DNA from: UBA1731 sp964440985
GTDB lineage: Bacteria; Verrucomicrobiota; Kiritimatiellia; RFP12; UBA1067
DNA: 64,000 bases
Direction: 5' to 3'
Assembly (NCBI GenBank): GCA_964440985.1
Contig: CAYTWE010000001.1
Span: forward strand, 1 to 64,000
Under the pieces are notes generated by a model. It searched no databases, had not been told where the DNA came from, and saw only the letters and a program-made list of their open reading frames with translations. The position numbers were made by a program, and so were the translations under genes. How positions within the stretch are numbered: the stretch's first letter is position 1; each line of letters opens with the position of its first letter. Below, in pieces: positions 8,336 to 18,191 of this stretch.

Positions 8336-11300
8336 ATGACTATGCGAAAGATTGGCTTCTGCATCCTCTCTGCAATCTCAATGACGTTGGCGGCAAGTCC
8401 TGTAGATGATGTCAATGTCTTCATCGGGACTGACGGAACGGGACACACGACGCCAGCGGCGTGGTATCCGTCAGGCTTCGTCCAGCCTGGGCCAGACACC
8501 GGCTACGGCGATTGGCGGCACTGCAGCGGGTACTGCATCTCGGACAAGTTGATCTACGGATTCTCGCAGACCCACCTGTCGGGGACGGGATGTCCGGATC
8601 TGTGCGACTTCCTCATCCAGCCGTTTGTCGGCGACACGCCTAAGCCTCTGGCAAAGGCGTCGTGGGCCGAGCCGACGCTGCTGTTGCCGGCTCCGAAGGC
8701 AGACGGCAGCGAGCAGGCGTCTCCTGGTTTCTATTCCGTAACCTATGCCGACTCCGGAATCCGCACAGAAATCACGGCGGCGGCGCGTGTCGGGGTCTAC
8801 CGCTTCACGGCGGGCAGGGGCGGATTCAAACTTCTCATCGATCCGCAGTGGAACAACCCACGCGCAAACGGCCCGGTCGTAGTCGCCTCGGATACGTCCG
8901 TCGGTGAAGATGCCCGCTCGCTTGCGGCCTATGTCCACAAGAAAGCGTGGCTTGAACGCAAGGTCTGGTTCAAGGCCGCGTTCAGCCGTCCGTTCCGTTA
9001 TGCGGAGAAATTGCCGAAGGTGGGACACGATGGCGCCGACCGCTGGATTCTCGATTTCGGACTTCGCGAAGGCGAGCAGTTGCTGGTGAAGGTCGCCGTT
9101 TCTGCGACTTCCGCCGATGGCGCAGAACGCAATCTTGCAGAACTGCCGGGATGGGATTTCGACGGAACGCGGACCGACTGCCGCCGTGCATGGAACGACC
9201 TTCTGTCACGTGTTGAGATCGATGAACCGGACAGCGACAGGCGCACGGTCTTCTACACGGCGCTCTACCACGCCTATCTTCAGCCGACGCGGATCTCCGA
9301 CGTCGGCGATCCCGACTACTATTCGGCTTTCTCCATCTGGGACACCTTTCGCGCAGTCCATCCGCTCTATACGATTCTCCGTCCGGAGATGTCCGCGCCT
9401 TTCGTCGAATCGATGCTCGCGGACTACCGCCGCACCGGTGCGTTGCCCGTCCTTCCGTATTTTGGGTACGATTCGGATGCGATGATCGGAAAGCACGCTG
9501 TCTCGATGATCGTCGATGCGTATCTCAAGGGCGTCCAAGGGCCTGATTGGCGGCTCGCCTACGAGGCCGTGACGAACGCGCTCACTGTGACGCACCCATG
9601 TGCGGCCAAGGAGGATTGGGATGCGTACAACCGACACGGCTACTATCCGTTAGACATCGTCGGCGGCGAGGGCGTCTCGCGCACGATGGAGATTGCGTTC
9701 GACGACTGGTGTGCGGCCGAGTTCGCACGGCGAGTGGGCGATGCCGACGGCGAGCGCTTCTTCCGCAATCGTGCCGGCAACTGGTCAAATGTTCTCGACA
9801 GGACGATTGGCCTCGTGCGGGGGCGCAACTCGAAAGGTGTCTGGCGCACGCCGTTTGAGCCGTCCCGCTTCGGAGGAAGCAAGGACTGGATTCCGTACGA
9901 CTGCACCGAGGGCAACGCCTATCAGTATACGTGGCACGTCTTTCAAGAACCAAACGCCTTGATTGCCGCCCTTGGTGGGGAGCGCGCAGTCGATGCGAAA
10001 CTGCGGAGCCTATTCTCCATGGAACACGTCCAGGTGGGCGAAGAGCCGGACGACTGCTCCGGGCGCATGGGCGAATACGTCCACGGGAACGAGCCGAGCC
10101 ACCACATTCCGTACTTCTTTCCGCTTCTCCATGACGGAAACCTCGCCGCCGGGAAGATCCGCGAGATCTGTGACAGATTCTACTCCAATGCGCCGGACGG
10201 AATCTGCGGGAACGACGATTGCGGACAGATGAGTGCCTGGTATGTCTTTGCCTGCCTTGGATTCTACCCGTTCAATCCGTGCGGCGGTGAGTTCGTGATC
10301 GGTGCACCGCAGATCGCTGGCGCAACCATTCGGCTCGCCAACGACAGGACGTTCAAGGTCGTGGCGAACGGGTTCTCCAAGGCGAACAAGTACGTGAAGT
10401 CCGTCACGCTCAACGGAAAACCGATAGATGAGCCGAAGATCACATACGGACAGATCATGAAGGGTGGCGAGCTGCGGTTTGAGATGTGGAATCCCATCAG
10501 GCCCACCGGGCCGATGCACGGCGAGCAGGTCTCGACCGTTCCCGACCATCTCAAGGCATTCCTCTCAAAGCCACGCCACGAACGCGAGCGCCTCTTCACC
10601 GACGAAGCGTCGCGCCTTTCGCTTGTCGCCGCAGGCCGCCGTCCCAAGCCCATCGTGCTTACGTGGCAATGGAGAGGACGTGCCAACCCGACGTTCTCCG
10701 TAAACGTCTATCAGCTCCCCGAGAACCGGCTCGTCTTCTCCGAGGAAGGAGCGGAACAGCGAATGGAGGTGCGCAACCTCATGCACGGGTGCAGATACAG
10801 GTGGACGGTCGGCTGCGAAACGTTCGGCGGCAAAGTTCAGGCGGAAGGCGAATTCGCAGTCGCGGCAGACGCGCCACGAATCATCGATCTGCCACGCATC
10901 TACAACATGCGCGACATCGGCGGAAAAGTTGGACTTGACGGCAGGCGCGTCCGGCAGGGATTGCTGTATCGCTCTGCGGGCTTCAACGACAACGCCACGG
11001 CAGAAGGCGAAGAACCGTCGGCATGGCGGCCGGCCACACCGCGTTTCGACGCGGCCGACGCGGCCGAGATTGTCCGTGCGACGGGACTACGGACGGATCT
11101 TGACCTGCGCAACCGCTGGGAAACTCACGGCATGACAAACTCGCCGCTTGGCTGCGTCGTCAAATGGGTGCAGTCCTCGTCACGCGCCTACGGCGAAATG
11201 AACAGGGCGGACGCCAAAGAGGCGTTCGCGAAGGTCTTCAGGACGGTGAACGACCCCGACAACCTGCCGCTTGCGTTCCACTGCATCACCGGCGCAGACC

Positions 11301-11551
11301 GAACGGGCACGGTCGCCTACATTCTCGGCGCGGTTCTCGGGGTGTCAGATGCCGATCTTGTCGCCGACTGGGAGACAACTGCCCTGTACAGCACGTACAT
11401 GGGATTCACACACGCGAAGATCGATGCACTTCGCAAGCTTCTCGACGGCTATGTAGGCAACACGCTCTCCGACAAGGCCGCCGCCTACATAGCCGGGTGC
11501 GGATTCACGGAAGACGACATCGCCAAATTCCGCGAAATGATGCTTGAATGA
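8336..11551 (+). CDS. Exported GH92 alpha-mannosidase fused to tyrosine-phosphatase domain
   Basis: 1071 residues; start at 8336, or 8342 for a MRKIGF start. After a signal peptide ending near LAAS, the GH92 fold opens VDDVNVFIGTDG (residues 23-34). Family motifs are intact: EGNAYQY (E525, the usual acid position), HGNEPSHHIPYFF (about 583-595) and GNDDCGQMSAWYVF (625-638). About residues 770-855 look like a fibronectin-III-type linker. From 865 a CX5R phosphatase domain follows (YNMRDIGG, then HCITGADRTGT with C983 and R989), the Y_phosphatase3 type. GH92 enzymes are calcium-dependent exo-mannosidases of N-glycans and yeast mannan, some acting on mannosyl-phosphate. A phosphatase on the same chain could remove mannose phosphate first; that is inference. 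It is the last gene of the plus-strand block, ending ten bases before a hairpin. Confidence 0.85.
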   Translation: MTMRKIGFCILSAISMTLAASPVDDVNVFIGTDGTGHTTPAAWYPSGFVQPGPDTGYGDWRHCSGYCISDKLIYGFSQTHLSGTGCPDLCDFLIQPFVGDTPKPLAKASWAEPTLLLPAPKADGSEQASPGFYSVTYADSGIRTEITAAARVGVYRFTAGRGGFKLLIDPQWNNPRANGPVVVASDTSVGEDARSLAAYVHKKAWLERKVWFKAAFSRPFRYAEKLPKVGHDGADRWILDFGLREGEQLLVKVAVSATSADGAERNLAELPGWDFDGTRTDCRRAWNDLLSRVEIDEPDSDRRTVFYTALYHAYLQPTRISDVGDPDYYSAFSIWDTFRAVHPLYTILRPEMSAPFVESMLADYRRTGALPVLPYFGYDSDAMIGKHAVSMIVDAYLKGVQGPDWRLAYEAVTNALTVTHPCAAKEDWDAYNRHGYYPLDIVGGEGVSRTMEIAFDDWCAAEFARRVGDADGERFFRNRAGNWSNVLDRTIGLVRGRNSKGVWRTPFEPSRFGGSKDWIPYDCTEGNAYQYTWHVFQEPNALIAALGGERAVDAKLRSLFSMEHVQVGEEPDDCSGRMGEYVHGNEPSHHIPYFFPLLHDGNLAAGKIREICDRFYSNAPDGICGNDDCGQMSAWYVFACLGFYPFNPCGGEFVIGAPQIAGATIRLANDRTFKVVANGFSKANKYVKSVTLNGKPIDEPKITYGQIMKGGELRFEMWNPIRPTGPMHGEQVSTVPDHLKAFLSKPRHERERLFTDEASRLSLVAAGRRPKPIVLTWQWRGRANPTFSVNVYQLPENRLVFSEEGAEQRMEVRNLMHGCRYRWTVGCETFGGKVQAEGEFAVAADAPRIIDLPRIYNMRDIGGKVGLDGRRVRQGLLYRSAGFNDNATAEGEEPSAWRPATPRFDAADAAEIVRATGLRTDLDLRNRWETHGMTNSPLGCVVKWVQSSSRAYGEMNRADAKEAFAKVFRTVNDPDNLPLAFHCITGADRTGTVAYILGAVLGVSDADLVADWETTALYSTYMGFTHAKIDALRKLLDGYVGNTLSDKAAAYIAGCGFTEDDIAKFREMMLE

Positions 11552-11560
11552 ACTGACGGG

Positions 11561-11588
11561 CAGCCGTCATGGTTCTCTATGACGGCTG
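11561..11588. terminator. Bidirectional hairpin between convergent genes
   Basis: A perfect ten-base stem (CAGCCGTCAT / ATGACGGCTG) around an eight-base loop, ten bases after the GH92 stop. It overlaps the last codons of the minus-strand NYN gene. There is no strong T-run on either side, so termination efficiency is uncertain. Confidence 0.65.
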
Positions 11589-12157
11589 CATGCCGCTCCA
11601 AGATCCGTCACTCTCTTCATCAGTTCCTTGTCGGACGTCTTGACGGTAATGCGTGAGACATCCAGCCCAAGTATCTTAGCGGCGTGGACGTAATCCACTA
11701 TCAGACGGTCTGCCCGCTGCGAACCGACGCCTCCGGTGTATGAAATGCGATAGCGCCCATGCTTCGTGGAACGCTCGTCTGCGCCGTCGAATATCACCCA
11801 GGTATCAATTGGGGAATCGCAGCATTCCCCGCTCTCTGCATCAACGGCATCATGCGTGTGCACCGCTCCAAGCCCATGGAGAAACTCGGCCTTGAGATTT
11901 GACACAACCTCAGATGACAGCTTTGAGACGTTGCGGTTGTGGAGAATGGCGTTCCATCCATCGATTATGCAAAACGGAGCATTGCCGGGCAGCCGCTCGA
12001 AATCATGCAGAGCGGTCAATGCAAGCGCGAAATGTGAGACAAGCGCATCGCGGTCGCTTTCGGCTGATACAAGGCGCGCCTTCGCCTTCGCAAGTTCCGT
12101 CTTGAGTTCCCTTACGTGCGCCACCCGCGCATCCTGGATTATGCCAACTGATGTCAT
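11567..12157 (-). CDS. Coiled-coil plus NYN/YacP-like PIN-fold nuclease-type protein
   Basis: 196 residues. Residues about 10-50 are a charged helix (KTELAKAKARLVSAESD) likely to form a coiled coil. The rest resembles the NYN/YacP branch of PIN-like ribonucleases: a first strand with Asp (IIDGWNAI, about 64-71), a second with IFDGAD (about 122-127), QRADRLIVDYV (about 147-157) and VKTSDKELMKR (about 171-181). These place the four acidic residues that would bind metal. It may therefore cut RNA, but the family-level match is by eye. Its last residues are encoded inside the convergent hairpin. It stands alone, with no operon partner. TATAGG ahead of the ATG may be a weak -10. Confidence 0.55.
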   Translation of the reverse strand: MTSVGIIQDARVAHVRELKTELAKAKARLVSAESDRDALVSHFALALTALHDFERLPGNAPFCIIDGWNAILHNRNVSKLSSEVVSNLKAEFLHGLGAVHTHDAVDAESGECCDSPIDTWVIFDGADERSTKHGRYRISYTGGVGSQRADRLIVDYVHAAKILGLDVSRITVKTSDKELMKRVTDLGAACSRHREP

Positions 12158-12509
12158 GATGCTTTTTTCGCCTATACTGTCTAAAATCGGATCTGAAAAT
12201 GGACAACGCCGATGCCGTCTACCTGTTTCCGCATACCGCCATAGGAATCGTCCTCACGGATGGGTGCGCCGAAACGGCACCTCTCCACAGTGGAATTTGT
12301 TTCATAAACGTCGTCATTATATCAGAAGTGATGACTGTCATGTAGCACATCCAGAACCATCCGCCGTTCCTTTGCAAGCCACCATTACTGTCCAATGCCA
12401 TCTCACAATATGCAGCGTCAAAACAGACCTGAGACATTCACAGCACAACCGCCGCATTTATATAAATGCGGCGGTTGCCTGCTCTTCTGCTCCACCCCAG
12501 AACTTGTGC
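12158..12509. other. Intergenic region of 352 bases
   Basis: It lies upstream of the NYN gene and downstream of the giant surface-protein gene. The only clear element is the 30-base palindrome at 12447-12476. No gene in it is supported; the short open frames have no family resemblance. Confidence 0.6.
12447..12476 (-). terminator. Perfect 30-base palindrome after the giant surface-protein gene
   Basis: AACCGCCGCATTTAT followed immediately by its exact reverse complement, with no loop. It starts about 34 bases after the stop of the 1806-residue gene. There is no T-run, so it may terminate, stabilise the 3' end, or act as a protein-binding palindrome. Confidence 0.55.
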
Positions 12510-15500
12510 TTATCTGATCGAGAACACAGACCCGCGAGCGTAGCGTACCTTGATCGACTTGCCGCACTTCCTTGCGTACCAACCGTACGGCATGTCACCG
12601 GCGTTTGCGATTTCCGGAAGATCTCCCTCAAGCCCACCGGCAAATGTAGCCACAGTGTATGAACCGACGGCACGATCCGCCTTGTCGAGATTGTCGAACG
12701 CAATCGTTGCGCCTGCCGGGAACGCAAACGCCTCCGGATATACAGCAGTTGCAAGAAGATCGAAACGGAATGTCGCGTTGTGCAGCGTAACGCCGGAAGC
12801 AACGGTCAGCTTGCCGCCCTTCAGGACAATGTCTGAACCCGACGGGATTGCGCCAGTCACGTTCACAACCAGTTCGCCGTCCTCAATCACCGTTGGGCCG
12901 GTGTACGTACTCGCAACATTCAGCGACAGCTTGCCCGCACCAGTCTTGGTGAGACCGCCGGACGGGAATGACGCAAGCGTGACGGCGTCGTTCGTGACAG
13001 GCGCGACTTCGGATCCATAGCGTATGACCGCCTTCGCCCATGTGTAGTCACATCCCGGACTTGTCACGGTTATGCCGGTCACCTTCTCGCTATCGGAATC
13101 GAACTCCGCCATGGCGCTTGCGCCGGTGCCGTCACCGATGATTTCAACGACAGGAGGGCCTGCGTACTCCATTCCGGTATCGGCCCATGCGACAGATTTT
13201 ACGCCAAGCCCCGTCGGCGCGGAGAGCGGAACGTCAATCGCGGCGGCGCCCATCTTCTCCCCTATCGGAACGTCAATCGTGGCGCCGCCGGCGTAGACCG
13301 TCACGCGATCGATCGCATTCATCCAGTTCGCGCCTTTCGGCACTCCGAAAAGCGAACCGTAATTCTGCATGGAACGGAACGTTCCACCGTTGAAGTTGGC
13401 GTACGCCTCCGCCTTCACGCCGTCGTTGTAGACATTACAGGCCTTGGCGATATTCCATGAACCGAACACGCCGCCGTTGAAGTTGAACACAGTGAGGCTG
13501 TCGCCATCTTTGCACCGGGCGGAGTTGGCCGGTCGCCAGTTTATGTACTCGCCGTCTGTGACAGTAAAGTACGTGCGCGAATCTGCTCCGTTGCATATCG
13601 CGGTGTCGCAGAAGTTCGTTGCCGCACCACCGGCAATCAAGACCTGCGCGACTGTGTTTGCGCTGTATCCCAGAAACCATGCGGCATTGTCCCGAGGAGC
13701 ATCAGGATTCGGTCCCCTCAGCAGCACACATCCACCTTTCAGCACGAACACGCCCTGACCGTTTGCACCTTGGCCGACGCTGGCGTATCCGGCAACTTCA
13801 TAAAATCCTCCAGTATGCTCAAAATGGCCGTAGCCGCCAAGCCCGACGGATGACGGACGCGCAACGCTTGGCGCGAAGTCAAACAGATATCCGCCGCGCT
13901 TGCGGAGCGATCCGCGTCCCCCGACATATCCGACAACCTGGTGGTTGGTGATTGCGCAATCGCCCTCTATTGTCAACGTTCCAGTTCCGAGACATCCAAC
14001 CACAATTGAATCGTAGTTGTTGCACCAGTCAGTTGCACCCTCCTTCATCGTGCGAATGATGTTTGAATTCCTGATCGTCATGCGTCCGGCAGACTTGACA
14101 TTGTTGTATCCGCCGATGATGATGCTGGCGGCTCCGCCAAGATCCACTCTCTGCACATTTTCAATCAACACCTCGCCGACTGATTTGTCATAATCGCCCG
14201 AAACAGTGCCGGCTCCAAGCGCAATCCTTTCGCTGCCCGAAAAGACAAGCCGTCCGTTGTAGCATCCGAAGTTTACCGGCTTTGTCCATGATCCGGCAAC
14301 CGTCAGCGTACCAAGGCCGTCATGTCCAACAGGGAAACTTCCGTCATCTCTCCCAATAACCTCATCGGAAAGCGTCAACGTGAATGTCTGCCCTTCCGCG
14401 TATGTGGTATCCACAGCAAGTATGGACGGATTGGAGAAGGTACCCTCGCTATCCCTGATGCAGTTGAGCGTTGCGCCGGAGTTCGCGGCGGCAAGCACAT
14501 CCTCCTCCGAGAACAGCCCCTCGCCAACAAAAAGCCCGATGCGGCCGTACGTCAGTTCAAGCTTCGACCAGTCAGGCAGAGAGCCGTAATGGAAGAGGCT
14601 CAGGCTCGCACCGCTGGCGCCGTTCGCGAGCGTCGGTCCCGTGTACGTGTTGTTCGGATTGGCGAATATTATGTGTCCCTTAGAGTTCGACTTTGACTTT
14701 ACGTTGTATGGTGCACCATACGCAACGCCGCCCTCGCCGGATATCTGCCCGGATATCGTAATGTACCTGTCCGCCGAGTTATCCCACGGGTGCAGCGCAA
14801 GCCAGGTGTTGGCATTCACTATCTCGATCGGCCCGGCCCAGTTTGCGAAGTTCGTGTTGACGCCATTCGCCTGTCCCCGAATACCGTCGGTGAACGACAC
14901 CTCAGGGCCGAGCTTGTCGGCATTGATGTCGATACGGAGACTGCTGCGCACAGGCGGCGAGCTCTCGCCAAGCAGTATGCGTCCGCCGTTCGACATCTCC
15001 ACGGCAGGGCCGTTGCCGCCGTTTGCATCCGTAATGCCGGCGCGTATGTTCAGATAACTCCAGAAGTTTACGTTCGTGCAAAACGGCTCGTACACTATCG
15101 TACCCGCATTCGTCACAGTCAGCGGATTTTCTATGTTCATGAAGTATGCATCGGTTCCGGATTTTATGAGGCGATGTCCGTTCATGTTCAGCATGCCGCC
15201 CTCGCGGACACTTGAAAGACTGATGGTGCCTCCGTTGCTTCCAGTTATGCGCACATCGCCGTCAAGCGTCAGGTTTGGCGTGGCTACAAAATCGGTGACG
15301 GAAAGCACTCCGCTGCCGTCCGCTCCACTGCCTGAAAGATGAATTTCGCGGCTTCTCCCGAACTCCGCACGGCCTGTCATATGAAGTGCACCGCCGTTCG
15401 TGACGATAAGCATAGAGGCATCCGAACCAAGCTTCTTAACGCCTGATGCCATGACTGTGCCGCCCGCGATTTCGAAATCTCCAGAGAACGTCGAATCCTG

Positions 15501-17930
15501 ATCCTTGGACATCGTCCATGTTCCTGCCCCCTCTTTGCGAAGGCGGCCTTCGCCGACAAGCGTAGACGTGAAAGCGATATCGGTTTCGTTCGTCAATGCA
15601 AGCGTCGCCTCTTCGACATTGAGAAGGAGGCTCCCCGCCCAATTCGCCGGCCACCAGAGGCGTGTAGTCCCTCTGCCGACATTAGCGATTGACACAGATG
15701 CAGGCACTGAAAGCGACGAGAGAACGGTGAGATCGCTTTCCGAGGAGTTGTCGAACTCAAGCGTGGTCGCACCGGACGCGGCGGCAAGCGTTCCGACGCC
15801 GCCAGCCACACCTATCGTCAACGCTTCTGCTCCAGACGAAATGGCCACAGTTCCGGCGGCAAGCGTCTGACCGCTGCCGAGATTCACCGTGGCCGGCGTT
15901 GTCGTCTGCTGCGCAAGCGCGGAAACAGCGGCGGAGGACAGTCCATCCGCAAGCGTTATCGGACCATCCGCCTCGCTTCCGGACGACGTTATGCCGACAG
16001 TACTGTTCGCAGCATTCGGGATGCGCCCGCCACGCGCAGCGATCGACACGTCCGCAGAGTACGTACGGCGGACGAGAGAGCCGTCTTTATCCAAGACTGC
16101 GGGCTCACTGTTGATGGTGACGCCTTTGGGGAGAGAGGACAGCCCTTCCACCTTCAGCTGCGACGTTGCGGGCAAGGTGACGTCAAGCTTCGCCCCATTT
16201 GCCACCGAAAGTCCGGCGAGCGTGACAGCAACGCCATCTGCAACCGAAATCGTGTTTTCACTTGACGTTGCGGAGACGGGCGGCAACGTCACCGTCCGCA
16301 TTGCTGTTCCGCCATGCTCTATCGAAAGCCGCGCACCGCCTTTCAGCGCAATGCCAGATGACGATGCAATCGAACCGGCGGAAGCAATCGCCAACGTGCC
16401 GCCCTCGATTGCAGTTGATCCAGTGTATGTGGATGCCGCCGCAATGCGCCAAAGCCCCGTTCCTGTCTTCTTCAGGTTCAAGCGACCGCTGTCAACATTG
16501 TCCGCAAGCGTCGTCCCGATTTCCGCCTCATGATCGGTCGAGTTCGCCAGCTCAAGCGTCGCGTCAACGGCAGTCTCGCCGTCAAGCCTCGAGCCGTACG
16601 AAGTCACGGACGAATTGAAGACAAGAGTTCCCGTTCCGCCCTGCTCCAGAACGCCATACGGAGTGCCGTCCTTGACAGACGCATTGGAAATTCCGGACAC
16701 AATGTTCGTGATGCAGAGCGGCTTTGTGCATGTCTCGCCGCCGCCGGTGTAGAGGAGACGTCCTCCATTTGCGAGTTCTACGCCAGCATAGCCAAGCGGA
16801 CTTTGCTCACCTGCAAGTCCGATTTTCGAGACGCTGAATGTAGGCTTCAGCGCATCTTTGCTGAAGTCCCCGTAGTAGGGCATGATCTTTGCGGAACCGC
16901 GCATCGCGTTCCTGTCGCCGAAGATCGTTGTGCCGCTTCCTCCGAAACGCGACCATCCGCCGTAGCACACACCATCGAGCAAAACTGAATCGACGTTGCA
17001 CTGCACCGACAGCAGCCCAGCCACATTATTCTGCTGATCCACATAAGGGCTGCCGCCGTCAACCCTGCCGCTTGACCTTCTCGCCACATTGCACAGGTAC
17101 GTGCCGTCACCGGAAAGGAGCAGCGTCCCATCTATTTCAAACGGCCCCATACCGTTATAGCCGGAAAGGACGCCACCTTCCGCAATCTCAATCTCGCTCA
17201 CAACGCCGCCAAGATTGCGGATCTTGCGGACACCGTTGATGTTCCATCCGTTCGTGACGGCGCAGTCCCACACGATCTTAGCGCCGTTCGTCTGCGCAAT
17301 GTCTATGTATATGAGATGCTTGTACTTGGCAAGTCCCGCAATCTTGATGTCGCCGCATCCCTCGAACTGAAACGCCGTCTCGTCAAACCCCACGCTCGGC
17401 TCAAAGAAGAACATCTTCCGGAACGTCAGCGTCTCCGACGAATCGTTGATGATCTTCGCATTCCTGTTTCTGTCGTCGACCTGCTGCACCGCCTGCCGTG
17501 GATAGCGGTAGCCGAACGCCGCCACAACTTCGGGAGCTGGTGCGCCGGATTCGACCCTGAACACGCCACCGCTCGGAAAGATGGTCAAAGACTGCTCATC
17601 GGACGAGCCAAACGTGTATCGTGGAGCGGATGCCGTCACGACAATGTTCGAGACATCCCAGAAACCGTCAAGGTCAATCGTTGTCGCCGCGCCGTCCGCA
17701 ACGGCACCGAACACCACAGACGCATTGAGCGCACCGGTCTTGTCATCACCATCTACCGGATTTACGTACATCCCCGGCGGCACTTCCGCAACCGCTCCAT
17801 CGACTGTCCAGTTCGCGGCGTTCGTCCAGCTGCCGTTATCCGCTCCAGTCCATACCCACGTCCCTGCGGACGCGCCGTACACGGCAGCAGCACACATAAC
17901 AGCACACGACAACGCAATTCTGCTTCTCAT
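12510..17930 (-). CDS. Giant exported beta-strand-repeat (autotransporter-type) surface protein
   Basis: 1806 residues. Start is at 17930 (MRSRIALSCAVM), chosen because GGAGG lies eight bases upstream and a signal peptide follows (AAAVYGASA); the frame is open further upstream. The mature protein opens TWVWTGADNGSWTNAANW. It carries several passenger-associated repeats of the form KTGxGxLxLxxxSTYTGxTxIxxGxL (about residues 505-535, 815-845 and 1660-1690), so a long beta-helix is expected. Near residues 1595-1635 there is a GDGTGASAMAEFD ... SPGCDYTWAKA module shared with the protein at 60186. No C-terminal beta-barrel translocator is recognisable; the protein ends ARGSVFSIR. It is likely a cell-surface adhesin or glycan-binding protein; function is inferred only from architecture. 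A candidate promoter lies at 18003-18032. Confidence 0.75.
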   Translation of the reverse strand: MRSRIALSCAVMCAAAVYGASAGTWVWTGADNGSWTNAANWTVDGAVAEVPPGMYVNPVDGDDKTGALNASVVFGAVADGAATTIDLDGFWDVSNIVVTASAPRYTFGSSDEQSLTIFPSGGVFRVESGAPAPEVVAAFGYRYPRQAVQQVDDRNRNAKIINDSSETLTFRKMFFFEPSVGFDETAFQFEGCGDIKIAGLAKYKHLIYIDIAQTNGAKIVWDCAVTNGWNINGVRKIRNLGGVVSEIEIAEGGVLSGYNGMGPFEIDGTLLLSGDGTYLCNVARRSSGRVDGGSPYVDQQNNVAGLLSVQCNVDSVLLDGVCYGGWSRFGGSGTTIFGDRNAMRGSAKIMPYYGDFSKDALKPTFSVSKIGLAGEQSPLGYAGVELANGGRLLYTGGGETCTKPLCITNIVSGISNASVKDGTPYGVLEQGGTGTLVFNSSVTSYGSRLDGETAVDATLELANSTDHEAEIGTTLADNVDSGRLNLKKTGTGLWRIAAASTYTGSTAIEGGTLAIASAGSIASSSGIALKGGARLSIEHGGTAMRTVTLPPVSATSSENTISVADGVAVTLAGLSVANGAKLDVTLPATSQLKVEGLSSLPKGVTINSEPAVLDKDGSLVRRTYSADVSIAARGGRIPNAANSTVGITSSGSEADGPITLADGLSSAAVSALAQQTTTPATVNLGSGQTLAAGTVAISSGAEALTIGVAGGVGTLAAASGATTLEFDNSSESDLTVLSSLSVPASVSIANVGRGTTRLWWPANWAGSLLLNVEEATLALTNETDIAFTSTLVGEGRLRKEGAGTWTMSKDQDSTFSGDFEIAGGTVMASGVKKLGSDASMLIVTNGGALHMTGRAEFGRSREIHLSGSGADGSGVLSVTDFVATPNLTLDGDVRITGSNGGTISLSSVREGGMLNMNGHRLIKSGTDAYFMNIENPLTVTNAGTIVYEPFCTNVNFWSYLNIRAGITDANGGNGPAVEMSNGGRILLGESSPPVRSSLRIDINADKLGPEVSFTDGIRGQANGVNTNFANWAGPIEIVNANTWLALHPWDNSADRYITISGQISGEGGVAYGAPYNVKSKSNSKGHIIFANPNNTYTGPTLANGASGASLSLFHYGSLPDWSKLELTYGRIGLFVGEGLFSEEDVLAAANSGATLNCIRDSEGTFSNPSILAVDTTYAEGQTFTLTLSDEVIGRDDGSFPVGHDGLGTLTVAGSWTKPVNFGCYNGRLVFSGSERIALGAGTVSGDYDKSVGEVLIENVQRVDLGGAASIIIGGYNNVKSAGRMTIRNSNIIRTMKEGATDWCNNYDSIVVGCLGTGTLTIEGDCAITNHQVVGYVGGRGSLRKRGGYLFDFAPSVARPSSVGLGGYGHFEHTGGFYEVAGYASVGQGANGQGVFVLKGGCVLLRGPNPDAPRDNAAWFLGYSANTVAQVLIAGGAATNFCDTAICNGADSRTYFTVTDGEYINWRPANSARCKDGDSLTVFNFNGGVFGSWNIAKACNVYNDGVKAEAYANFNGGTFRSMQNYGSLFGVPKGANWMNAIDRVTVYAGGATIDVPIGEKMGAAAIDVPLSAPTGLGVKSVAWADTGMEYAGPPVVEIIGDGTGASAMAEFDSDSEKVTGITVTSPGCDYTWAKAVIRYGSEVAPVTNDAVTLASFPSGGLTKTGAGKLSLNVASTYTGPTVIEDGELVVNVTGAIPSGSDIVLKGGKLTVASGVTLHNATFRFDLLATAVYPEAFAFPAGATIAFDNLDKADRAVGSYTVATFAGGLEGDLPEIANAGDMPYGWYARKCGKSIKVRYARGSVFSIR

Positions 17931-18002
17931 ATACGCAACCTCCAGATTTATCCGCTTGCTGGTATGTCCGCCCAAACAGGACACACCTGAATGAATGCGT
18001 GT

Positions 18003-18032
18003 ATGATATCACAGACCTTTCTAAAAATGCAA
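18003..18032 (-). promoter_or_regulatory. Sigma-70-type promoter for the giant surface-protein gene
   Basis: TTGCAT (18027-18032) and TATCAT (18003-18008) with an 18-base spacer, about 73 bases before the start codon at 17930. Confidence 0.5.
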
Positions 18033-18191
18033 TTACTGGCTTTTTTTTTTGCCACAAAACTGCGGTATGAGAGCAAGCGGCAATCATCCAAACCAGATGC
18101 GTCGGCATACGCTTCAGCGGCAAAGCGCCATTGCGGCAGCGTCCGCCTGACGAAACAAATGCGCACCGCAAAATGCATACGCATTTTTTGG

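Noticed and set aside
12219..12437. Small minus-strand open frame in the 352-base spacer
   Set aside because: No ribosome-binding site, no family, and no coding bias by eye.
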